A DNA stretch of 27,435 nt from an uncultured Ruminococcus sp. Lineage in GTDB: Bacteria; Bacillota; Clostridia; Oscillospirales; Acutalibacteraceae. This document shows positions 7,881-15,244 of the stretch, piece by piece (position 1 is the first letter of the stretch; each line of letters starts with the position of its first letter). Both the position numbers and the translations under genes were made by a program. The DNA is taken from NCBI GenBank assembly GCA_902797065.1, contig CADBRK010000134.1, forward strand, positions 1 through 27,435. The letters run 5' to 3'. The notes under the pieces were generated by a model. It had not been told where the DNA came from and did no database searches. It saw only the letters and a program-made list of their open reading frames with translations.

Positions 7881-9602
7881 TTACGCCTCCTTTGCAAACT
7901 GCGAGTCGTATATTTCTTTATACACCTTACAGCTTTTCAAGAGCTGATCGTGAGTGCCTGTACCGACTGATTTTCCGTCGTCGAGCACGATGATCTTATC
8001 GGCATGTCTGATCGAAACCGCGCGCTGAGATACAATGAACACTGTGGGGGAGTAATCTGCATTTCTGAGTGCCTTACGCAGTTTAGCGTCGGTAGCGTAA
8101 TCAAGCGCCGAAGAACTGTCGTCAAGAATAAGTATTTCGGGTTTCTTTACCAAAGCCCTTGCGATGGTCAGACGCTGCCTTTGTCCGCCCGAGAGGTTTT
8201 TGCCTTCCTGTTCTATTATGCAGTCAAGGCCTCCGTCCTTTGATTTGATAATATCCTCGGCCTGCGCAGAGATTATTGCCTGCATTATCTCGTCGTCTGT
8301 GGCGTTTGTGTTCCCCCATCTGATATTATCCCTGATGCTGCCTTTGAACAATACGGCTTTCTGAGGAACAATACCTATCAGATTACGCAGAGTATGCAGG
8401 TCATAATCTTTGACGTTTTGTCCGTTAATCATGACGTCTCCCTGTTCGACATCATAGAACCTGCATATGATGTTTACAAGAGAGGTCTTGCCCGAGCCTG
8501 TTCCTCCGATAATGCCGATCGTCTGTCCTCTCCTGACGGAAAGATCGATGTTTTCAAGCGAGTAATCTGCGGCGTCCTTATATCTCAGACATGCGTTTTT
8601 GATCTCGACTATATACTGTGACGATCTGTCAGTATCTGTACGGCTGCCCGGTGTTATACTTGAATGTATTTCAAATACTGCCTGGACTCTGTTTCCGCAG
8701 GCAACTGCTTTTGTTATTGTTATTATCAGATTTGCAAGCTTGATAAGCTCGATGAGTATCTGCGACATGTAATTATAAAGCGCAACTACCTCGCCCTGCG
8801 TAAGCTTGCCCGAATTCACTTGTACTGCGCCCGTATGTATGAGAATTATGATCGCAAAGTTGATAATAATGAAGGTCAGGGGATTCATTAGCGCAGATAT
8901 TCTTCCCGCGAATTTCTGCGATTTTGCCAGAAGCAGATTCGATTTTCTGAACTGCTCGGACTCGGAGCTTTCTTTGCAGAACGCCCTGATAACTCTTGCG
9001 CCCATAAGGTTATCTCTTGTTATATCGAGAATGTCGTCAAGCTGTAATTGTATTTTATTGTATAAGGGTATACAGCCGACTATTATCCCGAATACAACTA
9101 TACTCAGCAGAACGATCGCACCGACGAAGATAAGGGCGGACTTTGTGTCTATAGTAAAAGCCATTATCATTGCGCCGAAAACGATGAACGGGGAGCGCAG
9201 GAAGAGTCTCAGCGTCATGTTGACGCCGTTCTGTATCTGATTCATGTCGCTTGTCATTCTGGTTATCAGTGTAGATGTACCGATACAGTCAAGCTCGCTG
9301 TAAGACAAAGTCTGAATATGTTCAAACAGGCTTTTCCTTACCTTTGATGTAAAATTGATCGCCGCCTTAGCCGAGAAGTACTGCGCTGTGAGCGAACCTG
9401 TGAGAGCGAAAACAGCCAGCCCCGCAAGTATAAGGCACATTCGTATTATATAGCTTACGTCATTATTACCTATTCCTTTGTCGATGATGGAGGCGACTAC
9501 CATAGGAACGAATAATTCAAGAAGAGCCTCAAGCATTTTGAAAAACGGCGCAAGAATACATTCGGCTTTATAGTCTTTTAAATAAACAAGTAATTTTTTC
9601 AT
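7881..9602 (-). CDS. Heterodimeric ABC exporter, half with degenerate ATP site (TM287-like)
   Basis: This 573-aa ABC half-transporter has an exporter-type membrane domain followed by an ATPase domain with Walker A GGTGSGKTS and a normal signature LSGGQRQ. The residue after the Walker B Asp is Asp rather than the catalytic Glu (ILILDDSSSALD), and the H-loop His is replaced by Gln (IVSQRAV). Both changes are the hallmark of the non-hydrolysing site in TM287/288, BmrCD and LmrCD heterodimers, so they are expected rather than damage. It is the first gene of the pair. Its own ribosome binding site is weak, and a strong terminator for the upstream gene ends only about 25 nt before its ATG, leaving little room for a promoter. 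Confidence 0.93.
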   Translation of the reverse strand: MKKLLVYLKDYKAECILAPFFKMLEALLELFVPMVVASIIDKGIGNNDVSYIIRMCLILAGLAVFALTGSLTAQYFSAKAAINFTSKVRKSLFEHIQTLSYSELDCIGTSTLITRMTSDMNQIQNGVNMTLRLFLRSPFIVFGAMIMAFTIDTKSALIFVGAIVLLSIVVFGIIVGCIPLYNKIQLQLDDILDITRDNLMGARVIRAFCKESSESEQFRKSNLLLAKSQKFAGRISALMNPLTFIIINFAIIILIHTGAVQVNSGKLTQGEVVALYNYMSQILIELIKLANLIITITKAVACGNRVQAVFEIHSSITPGSRTDTDRSSQYIVEIKNACLRYKDAADYSLENIDLSVRRGQTIGIIGGTGSGKTSLVNIICRFYDVEQGDVMINGQNVKDYDLHTLRNLIGIVPQKAVLFKGSIRDNIRWGNTNATDDEIMQAIISAQAEDIIKSKDGGLDCIIEQEGKNLSGGQRQRLTIARALVKKPEILILDDSSSALDYATDAKLRKALRNADYSPTVFIVSQRAVSIRHADKIIVLDDGKSVGTGTHDQLLKSCKVYKEIYDSQFAKEA

Positions 9603-9627
9603 ATCAAAAAATCATTCCGTTCTTAAA

Positions 9628-9664
9628 AAAATCAAACAGCACCGAAATAATGCTGTTTGATTTT
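9628..9664. terminator. Strong 14-bp hairpin terminator before the ABC exporter pair
   Basis: AAAATCAAACAGCA (9628-9641) and TGCTGTTTGATTTT (9651-9664) are perfectly complementary around a 9-nt loop. On the minus strand the stem runs into a T-run and so terminates the O-antigen-ligase-like gene. It lies only 25 nt upstream of the ABC exporter start at 9602, so downstream expression must depend on read-through or on a promoter embedded here. Confidence 0.85.
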
Positions 9665-9671
9665 GCAGTGT

Positions 9672-11324
9672 TTATTCTTCCTTTTTGATTGGCTTTTCTT
9701 TCTTCTCGATCGGTGTGCGTCTGATGATCCCTGCGGTGAGTGCAACAAACAGGAACAGGAACGGCGTTATGATAGGAGTAAATAGACTGAACATCGACTG
9801 AGCGCAGTAAGAAATAACGACAAGTGTTGTTATGAGCGCACCTTCACTTTTTTCAAATCTTCTTATTCCCTTGACTATAACCGAAACAAGCACAGTCAGA
9901 TAAGAGATAAGACCCAATGCGCCTATCGTTACAAGGTAAGTCAGGAACTCGTTATGCGCGCTGTCGAAAACGCTTCCGTGACGTGCAAGCATATCGTCAC
10001 GATAGTATTTCTTCATTATCTGACCGAAAGTATCGGGACCCGAGCCGACAAGCATATTCTTAATTCCGTTAGTCTTAAAGAGTATAATACTTCTGATCCA
10101 TGCGTATCCTCTGTGTGTACCCCACTTATCGTTAAGTCTGAGGTATTTTGTCAGAGCACCGAGATTTGTGGTCTTGTCTATTGCGCTGAAATAGATAAAA
10201 GTGCCTAAAAGAGATAATGCGCCTAATCCTACAAATATGCCTGCTGCGATCGGTACGGCTTTCGGAGCGGGAGTGCAGCCGAATTTCTTCTTGATAAAGT
10301 AGAACAACACGGTGAGTGCTCCGAATACCGCTATCGGAATATAGATCTTATTGTTGAATATAAGAAAAGTCGGAATGGCGTCAAGCCATCTGTATTTATC
10401 CTCAAAAACAAGAGAGATCAATCTGAATATTTTACATGACAAGAACATCAGGAAAACACAAAGCATATAGTTGAACATTCTCTCTGAATTACGGCAGGCG
10501 TAAACAAACAGTACAGCCATGAATGCAGCCATACCGAAGAATCCGCTGTCACTGCTTGCAACAAGCAGACCCATAAAGGAAATTGTAATTCCGATGCCAT
10601 AGAAGATTTTTGAACCTATGTCTTTTGAAGTGACAAGCAGCGCTGCAATTACCGGCATTGAAACGCAGATAAAGCATGAGAACATATTCAGATTACCGAT
10701 AGTGGAAATAAATACACCGCGCTGGTAGTCTGCTATTTCGGTAAGAAGATTAAACGGGTCTACATTAAATTCATGCAGAATAGCTATAACAACTATAATG
10801 CTTGAACTGATAACGAAAATATCAAAGGGCAGTTTTTTATATGAATAATACCGCGAGACGACAAAGAAACATAGGACGTACCCCAGCATAATTATCAGAC
10901 CGCTGTCACGGCCTTCGGAGCCTGTTACGGCTTCCATTCCGTACTCGGACAATACCGTAGATATGATCGATACGATCAGGAATCCCAGCATTCCAAAGTC
11001 TTCAACGGTCGGTTTGAAAATGTTCTTGACCCATTTTTTCTTATCAATACCGCAAAGATAAGTCGCAATAATGAAGAACAGCAGTATAACCGTAGTGCCG
11101 ACAAAATAATGCAGTCTGTCTTTACGAAGATTAAAAAGCTTGTCTGTCATAAACACAGGGAAAAGCGTCAGCATTCCGATAACGTAAATATTTGTCATCT
11201 TTTCATGCATGGAATACGAATCGATAAGCCTTGAAGGAGCGGGAGCGGGGGTATTGCTGCCCGACTGCTTCTTTTTGGCTGAAACACTCGGCTGTTCCTG
11301 CTTTTTTGTTTTTTTGTTTTTCAC
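9672..11324 (-). CDS. O-antigen ligase/polymerase-like (Wzy_C family) polytopic membrane protein
   Basis: This 550-aa protein starts with a charged Lys/Gln/Ser/Pro-rich tail of about 45 residues and continues with some eleven hydrophobic segments. A longer hydrophilic loop near residues 380-450 contains GSGPDTFGQ and then DSAHNEFLTYLVTIGALGL. This His-containing loop pattern is characteristic of the O-antigen ligase/Wzy_C family, which joins or polymerises lipid-linked glycans at the outer face of the membrane. In a Gram-positive cell the likely role is a wall-linked or exported polysaccharide. The start is GTG, overlapping the ruvX stop as GTGA, with GAGGAGG upstream. No sugar-synthesis genes lie nearby, so the product is unknown. 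Confidence 0.8.
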   Translation of the reverse strand: MKNKKTKKQEQPSVSAKKKQSGSNTPAPAPSRLIDSYSMHEKMTNIYVIGMLTLFPVFMTDKLFNLRKDRLHYFVGTTVILLFFIIATYLCGIDKKKWVKNIFKPTVEDFGMLGFLIVSIISTVLSEYGMEAVTGSEGRDSGLIIMLGYVLCFFVVSRYYSYKKLPFDIFVISSSIIVVIAILHEFNVDPFNLLTEIADYQRGVFISTIGNLNMFSCFICVSMPVIAALLVTSKDIGSKIFYGIGITISFMGLLVASSDSGFFGMAAFMAVLFVYACRNSERMFNYMLCVFLMFLSCKIFRLISLVFEDKYRWLDAIPTFLIFNNKIYIPIAVFGALTVLFYFIKKKFGCTPAPKAVPIAAGIFVGLGALSLLGTFIYFSAIDKTTNLGALTKYLRLNDKWGTHRGYAWIRSIILFKTNGIKNMLVGSGPDTFGQIMKKYYRDDMLARHGSVFDSAHNEFLTYLVTIGALGLISYLTVLVSVIVKGIRRFEKSEGALITTLVVISYCAQSMFSLFTPIITPFLFLFVALTAGIIRRTPIEKKEKPIKKEE

Positions 11325-11755
11325 ATTTTATCCTCCTCGTTTGTATTTTTAATGTAATCTATATAGCTTTGCAAAATGATAGCAGCAGCGGCGGAGTCAA
11401 TAGTTTGTTTCCTCTTTTTTCCTCTTGTGTTGCTGTCATTAAGATACCTGTGCGCGATCATAGTGGTACATCTTTCGTCATACAGAACTATCGGGATCTC
11501 GGTTATTTCTTCGAGTGCTGCCGCAAATTCGCGGGCAGATACCGCGCTTTCGCCTTCCGAGCCGTCCATGTTCCGCGGAAGTCCGACTACGATCCTCCGA
11601 GCTTGTTTTTCATCGGCAATTTCTGCAACTTTTTTGATCACGTTTTCGCGGCAGCGGTCATCGATAACCAAAAGCGGAGAAGCAAGAAACATACCTTTGT
11701 CGCAGACGGCAAGTCCTGTTCTGGCTTTTCCTACATCTACAGAAATTATTACCAT
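11321..11755 (-). CDS. ruvX: RuvX/YqgF-type Holliday-junction resolvase-like nuclease
   Basis: This 144-aa protein of the RNase H fold is usual in length for RuvX/YqgF, implicated in 16S rRNA 5' maturation and proposed as a Holliday-junction resolvase. The first acidic residue is in the opening strand ISVDVGKARTGLAV, a second motif is YDERCTT, and the C-terminal acidic residue is in IDSAAAAIILQSY. The frame opens further up to 11794, but those 13 residues do not look like the family, and ATG 11755 places the catalytic strand right at the N-terminus with GGAAG about 10 nt upstream. It overlaps the GTG start of the membrane protein downstream, so the two are coupled although functionally unrelated. 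Confidence 0.9.
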   Translation of the reverse strand: MVIISVDVGKARTGLAVCDKGMFLASPLLVIDDRCRENVIKKVAEIADEKQARRIVVGLPRNMDGSEGESAVSAREFAAALEEITEIPIVLYDERCTTMIAHRYLNDSNTRGKKRKQTIDSAAAAIILQSYIDYIKNTNEEDKM

Positions 11756-12069
11756 ATACACATCACTTCCAATTAGTATTACCGCAAAGCCCACAATCTT
11801 AAATTCAAAAAATATAAAATTTGTATTTACATTTTACGAATAAAGTGATAAAATATAGATATTTAAACGATTGACATCGTTTTTTATTCCAACATTCTAT
11901 TGCTGAATCGGGAGTGAACTGCAGTCAAACTATATTGTATCATACTTTTTCTTTTTTGTACAGAGAAGAAACAATATTTTAACAACTATTTTGCAATAAC
12001 CTTTAATGATGAAGCACTCTGCATTACCAATAAATTGTTTTTTACATCAAGTGAAACGGAGAGATCAAT
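11756..12069. other. Divergent intergenic region between ruvX and the XRE regulator
   Basis: These 314 nt are AT-rich and hold no gene I can support. They must contain the promoters of both divergent units. The clearest signals are a 7-bp inverted repeat and a TTGACA box at 11865-11882 (listed separately). The rest is homopolymeric A/T. Confidence 0.6.
11865..11899 (+). promoter_or_regulatory. Inverted repeat overlapping a TTGACA -35 box: candidate operator
   Basis: AAACGAT (11865-11871) and ATCGTTT (11876-11882) form a perfect 7-bp inverted repeat around TGAC, overlapping TTGACA (11871-11876). A weak -10 candidate (ATTCTA, 11894-11899) follows after 17 nt. The palindrome lies about 190 nt upstream of an XRE-type gene, where an autoregulatory operator could sit. 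The same palindrome plus the following T-run could instead act as a short terminator. Confidence 0.35.
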
Positions 12070-12507
12070 ATGAATAATACAAAGTTCGCATTAGTGCTCA
12101 GACAATGCCGTGAAAACGCAAAGCTTACTCAAAAGCAGGTTGCCGACGCTTTAGGTATCGAGCGTTCGACATATGCTTATTACGAAACGGGACTTACTCA
12201 GCCAAAAGGGAAGATGATAATAAACTTAGCCAATGTTTTCGGAATTGAATACGATACCTTTATGGATGCTATATCCGACTTTGAGTTCGACAGATCCGCA
12301 GATGCGGCAGGTTTTACGACAGTCACCGACAGTTCATGGCAGGACAGAGAGAAAATGCATGCCCTATCAAAGAATGAGCAGAATCTTCTCCTGAGATTCC
12401 GTACATTATCTTCCGAACAGCGAAAGTATATCGCAGAAGAAATGGAAAGACTGTGGAGCGAAAGCAGGGAAAAAGAGAAGAAGAAAAAAAATAAAACTGT
12501 TTTTTAA
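12070..12507 (+). CDS. XRE-family helix-turn-helix transcriptional regulator
   Basis: This 145-aa DNA-binding protein has a Cro/CI-type helix-turn-helix at about residues 8-62. The key stretch is LTQKQVADALGIERSTYAYYE, then a conserved LANVFGIEYDTFM helix. The C-terminal half has a short helical segment (LLLRFRTLSSEQRKYIAEEM) common in chromosomal XRE proteins and ends in a poly-Lys tail. CGGAGAG is about 7 nt before the ATG. It stands alone, followed directly by the tRNA gene, and its targets are unknown. The inverted repeat at 11865 is a candidate site for self-regulation. It is not obviously part of a prophage or toxin-antitoxin pair. Confidence 0.88.
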   Translation: MNNTKFALVLRQCRENAKLTQKQVADALGIERSTYAYYETGLTQPKGKMIINLANVFGIEYDTFMDAISDFEFDRSADAAGFTTVTDSSWQDREKMHALSKNEQNLLLRFRTLSSEQRKYIAEEMERLWSESREKEKKKKNKTVF

Positions 12508-12533
12508 AAAAAGACTTGATTTTTTAAAAAAAG
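12500..12533. repeat. Two TTTTTTAAAAAAAG direct repeats between regulator and tRNA
   Basis: The 14-nt sequence TTTTTTAAAAAAAG occurs at 12500-12513 and 12520-12533, with a period of 20 nt. Each copy is itself palindromic (TTTTTTAAAAAA). The first overlaps the regulator's stop codon and the second lies within the spacer of the putative tRNA promoter. A-tracts of this kind bend DNA and may act as an upstream activating stretch or a weak terminator. Confidence 0.6.
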
Positions 12534-12544
12534 TGTGTTACTAT
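12516..12544 (+). promoter_or_regulatory. Putative promoter of tRNA-Arg
   Basis: TTGATT (12516-12521) and TACTAT (12539-12544) are 17 nt apart and lie about 28 nt before the tRNA 5' end. An alternative -10, TATATA, starts at 12542. Confidence 0.45.
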
Positions 12545-12572
12545 ATATAAGCACCGATCAAAGGGTGTCAAT

Positions 12573-12649
12573 GCGCTGTTAGCTCAGCTGGATAGAGTGA
12601 CTGGCTACGAACCAGTAGGTCAGGGGTTCGAGTCCCTTACAGCGCGCCA
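12573..12649 (+). tRNA. tRNA-Arg (anticodon ACG)
   Basis: The sequence folds into a complete cloverleaf. The 7-bp acceptor stem pairs GCGCTGT with ACAGCGC, the D-arm contains AGCTCAGCTGGATAGAGT, and the anticodon stem ACTGG/CCAGT encloses CTACGAA, placing ACG as the anticodon. The T-arm contains GGTTCGA. G is the discriminator and CCA (12647-12649) is encoded in the DNA. ACG, read as ICG after adenosine deamination, decodes CGU, CGC and CGA arginine codons. Confidence 0.97.
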
Positions 12650-12661
12650 TTATATCGGAAG

Positions 12662-12694
12662 AGCTGTGTTGTTATAACACAGCTTTTTCTTTTA
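12662..12694 (+). terminator. Intrinsic terminator of the tRNA gene
   Basis: AGCTGTGTT (12662-12670) and AACACAGCT (12676-12684) form a perfect 9-bp stem with a 5-nt loop, followed by TTTTCTTTT. It lies 13 nt after the tRNA CCA end and just before the ribosome binding site of the CobW-like gene. Confidence 0.9.
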
Positions 12695-12710
12695 GCAAGG
12701 TGAATCCGCT

Positions 12711-13643
12711 ATGATTAAAGTAGATCTTGTAACCGGCTTTCTGGGGTCGGGCAAAACCACGTTTATAAAAAAATATGGTGCGTACCTTTTGCGGAAGGGG
12801 CTTAAGATAGGTATCCTCGAAAATGATTATGGCGCAGTGAATGTTGATACCATGCTTCTGCAGGAGCTTGAGGGCGATAATTGTGTGATAGAATCGGTCG
12901 CAGGCGCTTGTGACGCAGATTGTCACAGACGCAGGTTCAAGACAAAGCTTATAGCTTTGGGTATGCTCGGGCTTGACAGGGTCATTATCGAGCCGTCGGG
13001 TGTGTTTGACGTCGATGAGTTTTTCGATGTATTATATGAAGAACCTCTTGACAGGTGGTACGAGAGAGGCAGCGTTGTTGCAATAGTGGACGCAAACCTG
13101 AAAGACGATCTGTCGGAGCAGTCGGAGTATCTTCTGGCGTCTCAGTGCGCAGGTGCGGGCGCAGTGCTTATCAGCAAATGCCCGGACTCGGATAAAGAAA
13201 TAATTGCAAATACGATCAGTCACATAAACAGATCTTTGGAAAGAATAGGCTGCAAAAGGCGTTTATCCGAAGAAATAACATCAAAACCGTGGGATACCCT
13301 CACCGATGAAGATATGCAAAGAATATCAGAATGCGGCAGCGTTTCGGAGAATTTTGTAAAAACACTTAAAGAAGATCACGACTTTAACTCGTTTTACTAT
13401 ATGAATTTGCCCTTTGACAGTAAACGGCTGTGCGGTATCTGCCGGGAAATATTCAAGAAGGAACCGGGCGTATTCAGAATAAAGGGGTTTGTAAAGGAAA
13501 AAGACGGGTTTAGTCGCATAAATGCGGTCAGAGATAAAATAGACCTCCGGCCGGTAAAAAACGGTCAGGAAATAATAATTGTCATCGGTGAGAATATGAA
13601 TAAAGACAAAACAGATCGGTATTTTGATGATAAATTATTATAA
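12711..13643 (+). CDS. CobW/COG0523-like G3E-family GTPase without the usual CxCC motif
   Basis: This 310-aa protein belongs to the G3E P-loop GTPases, which include metal chaperones such as CobW, YeiR and ZNG1. Walker A is TGFLGSGKTTF (K15), the switch segment contains ENDYGAVNVD, and a Walker B-like IIEPSGVFDVDEF follows. The usual metal-binding GCxCC is replaced by AGACDADC (C67, C71), and the guanine-specificity NKxD appears as SKCPD. The C-terminal domain (from about residue 200) is weakly conserved. AAGGTG precedes ATG 12711 by about 8 nt. Metal-chaperone activity is uncertain because of the altered cysteine motif. No metal transporter or Zur-type gene is adjacent. Similar variants are sometimes annotated simply as GTP-binding proteins. 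Confidence 0.82.
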   Translation: MIKVDLVTGFLGSGKTTFIKKYGAYLLRKGLKIGILENDYGAVNVDTMLLQELEGDNCVIESVAGACDADCHRRRFKTKLIALGMLGLDRVIIEPSGVFDVDEFFDVLYEEPLDRWYERGSVVAIVDANLKDDLSEQSEYLLASQCAGAGAVLISKCPDSDKEIIANTISHINRSLERIGCKRRLSEEITSKPWDTLTDEDMQRISECGSVSENFVKTLKEDHDFNSFYYMNLPFDSKRLCGICREIFKKEPGVFRIKGFVKEKDGFSRINAVRDKIDLRPVKNGQEIIIVIGENMNKDKTDRYFDDKLL

Positions 13644-13658
13644 AATACTTCTGAGCTA

Positions 13659-13687
13659 TTGTATTTTTTTCTGCTTTGATATACAAT
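13659..13687 (+). promoter_or_regulatory. Putative sigma-A promoter of the phosphodiesterase gene
   Basis: TTGTAT (13659-13664) and TACAAT (13682-13687) are spaced by 17 nt, 22 nt before the start codon at 13710. The -35 box overlaps a weak AT-rich hairpin (AAAATAC 13642-13648 with GTATTTT 13661-13667) that may end the GTPase transcript. Confidence 0.55.
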
Positions 13688-13709
13688 AAAATCATAGGAA
13701 GTGATGAAA

Positions 13710-14267
13710 ATGAAGCTTATGATCGCGTCCGATATTCACGGTTCGGCGTATTACTGCAGTCTGCTTATGTCGGCATACGAGAGAGAAAAGCCCGACAAGC
13801 TGCTTCTTCTCGGCGATATACTGTATCACGGCCCGAGGAACGATCTTCCCCGTGATTACGATCCAAAAAAAGTAATTGCCATGCTGAATTCTATAGCGTA
13901 TAATATAATCTGTATACGGGGCAACTGTGATACACAGGTGGATCAGATGGTTCTTGATTTTGATATTATGGCTGAGTATGCTTATATTTTTGCCGACGGC
14001 GTGACGTTCTTTGCTTCACACGGGCATGTGTACAACAAAAGCTGCCCGCCCAAAACGAAAGGCGTTGTGCTTCTGAACGGTCATACACATGTGCCCGAAT
14101 ATGGGGTGTATGATTCGTTTACATATGTAAACTGCGGCTCGGTTTCTATTCCCAAAGAGAGTACGCCGCATACGTATATGATGTTTACCGAAAGATGTTT
14201 GTTCTGGAAAGATCTCTCCGGAGAATGCTGCAGAAAAGAATACTTACCCAAAAGGGAGGCTGAATAA
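13710..14267 (+). CDS. yfcE: YfcE-type metallophosphodiesterase
   Basis: This 185-aa calcineurin-like phosphoesterase matches E. coli YfcE (184 aa) in length and motifs. The metal ligands are D8 and H10 (ASDIHG), D36 (LLGDILYHGPRND), N72 (RGNCD), H104 (ASHGH), and H125 and H127 (NGHTH). The phrase HGPRNDLP is characteristic of YfcE. Such enzymes hydrolyse phosphodiesters with manganese in the cytoplasm; the physiological substrate is not settled. GTG 13701 and ATG 13704 are in frame, but ATG 13710 is best placed after AGGAAG and starts the protein with MKLMIASDIHG, as in the family. Only 2 nt separate it from the zinc-ribbon gene downstream, so the two are cotranscribed. Confidence 0.92.
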   Translation: MKLMIASDIHGSAYYCSLLMSAYEREKPDKLLLLGDILYHGPRNDLPRDYDPKKVIAMLNSIAYNIICIRGNCDTQVDQMVLDFDIMAEYAYIFADGVTFFASHGHVYNKSCPPKTKGVVLLNGHTHVPEYGVYDSFTYVNCGSVSIPKESTPHTYMMFTERCLFWKDLSGECCRKEYLPKREAE

Positions 14268-14269
14268 TA

Positions 14270-15151
14270 ATGATATGCAATAACTGCGGCGCTATATATA
14301 TGGAAGGAAGCCCTTTTTGCCCGAACTGCAATATACCTATTGATAGGGAAGAAGAAGTAAAGCGCACTGCGTCTGCAAGGAGCAAGGGTACGCTGTCGGG
14401 CGACGTGCTGTTATCCGAGTCGAAAAGAATAGTTATTGCGGAAGACGGCGAAGAAAGCGAAGAATCGTCAAGCTTGGAAAAGCCTGCCGAGAGTTTTAAG
14501 AACAAAAGCTACTCTCTGCGAAAAGAAGACGTCGAGGATGCAGAAAGGCGCGCAAAAGCACAGGTCGAGCCGCGTCCGTTTGATTTTACCGATCCGACCG
14601 ATCTGGACGAACGAAAAGAGTTCACCCCCGACGATATCCCCGAATGGAAGATCAAGCAGGAGGAGCGTAAACGAAGAAGAAATATCACCTCTGCGCACGA
14701 GATAGGAACGGTACAGGGCGGAAAGATACTCCCCCCGAACCTTTCACCCGATGATTTCATGAAGCTGCAGGGTATGTCTAAGGTCAGGCTGCCGTATTTC
14801 ATGGGAATAATGCTCTGTTATCTCTGGCTTTGTATAAATGTGCTGATAAATGTATTGTTTATCCGCGGAATGTTTGCTCAGGTCTTTTTTATGCTGTTCG
14901 TTCTTGCAATGACGCTTGTTATACAGTTCCTGCGCAGCAAAATTGCATGCGCCGTACTCGTTGTCGGCAGTCTTGCGTATCTATGGTATAATTTTTCGGT
15001 AATGGGCGGTATATCTATTCTCATGTTGATCATCGGAGGTCTGCTCACGCTTCGTGCTACGATATGGTTTGAAAAGCTTTACGATAACTATCTGCAAACA
15101 CAGACTATTCCCGATGATATTAAGGTAGTCACCGAACCGAAGAGTAAATAA
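14270..15151 (+). CDS. Zinc-ribbon membrane protein of unknown function
   Basis: I do not recognise this 293-aa protein as a named family. It starts with a minimal zinc ribbon (C3, C6, C17, C20, as CNNC and CPNC). A long charged, probably disordered segment follows (about residues 25-165), rich in Glu, Lys and Arg. Three or four membrane segments lie between about residues 176 and 275, with a short charged C-terminus. The arrangement fits a membrane-anchored protein with a cytoplasmic zinc-binding head, as in many uncharacterised Firmicutes proteins. GGGAGG lies about 10 nt before the start, and it follows the yfcE-like gene by 2 nt. A strong UUCG hairpin ends the unit. Confidence 0.75.
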   Translation: MICNNCGAIYMEGSPFCPNCNIPIDREEEVKRTASARSKGTLSGDVLLSESKRIVIAEDGEESEESSSLEKPAESFKNKSYSLRKEDVEDAERRAKAQVEPRPFDFTDPTDLDERKEFTPDDIPEWKIKQEERKRRRNITSAHEIGTVQGGKILPPNLSPDDFMKLQGMSKVRLPYFMGIMLCYLWLCINVLINVLFIRGMFAQVFFMLFVLAMTLVIQFLRSKIACAVLVVGSLAYLWYNFSVMGGISILMLIIGGLLTLRATIWFEKLYDNYLQTQTIPDDIKVVTEPKSK

Positions 15152-15179
15152 ATAATAATAAAACAAAATTGTTTTTTTG

Positions 15180-15217
15180 AAAAGTTGCGTATTCGTATGC
15201 AACTTTTTCTTTTTTTC
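15180..15217 (+). terminator. UUCG hairpin, copy 1, between zinc-ribbon gene and phage-tail-like gene
   Basis: AAAAGTTGCGTA (15180-15191) pairs with TATGCAACTTTT (15196-15207) around TTCG, with one G-T pair, followed by a T-rich tract. It can terminate the upstream unit. The core at 15181-15206 is identical over 26 nt to 19552-19577, which also precedes a phage-tail-like gene. Only 27 nt separate the T-tract from the next ATG, too short for a separate promoter, so the hairpin probably sits in that gene's leader. Confidence 0.9.
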
Positions 15218-15244
15218 ACGGGATTAGTGAAAGGAGGTTATACC

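Noticed and set aside
11756..11794. Thirteen-residue N-terminal extension of RuvX
   Set aside because: RuvX proteins start directly with the catalytic strand; ATG 11755 fits this and has a ribosome binding site.
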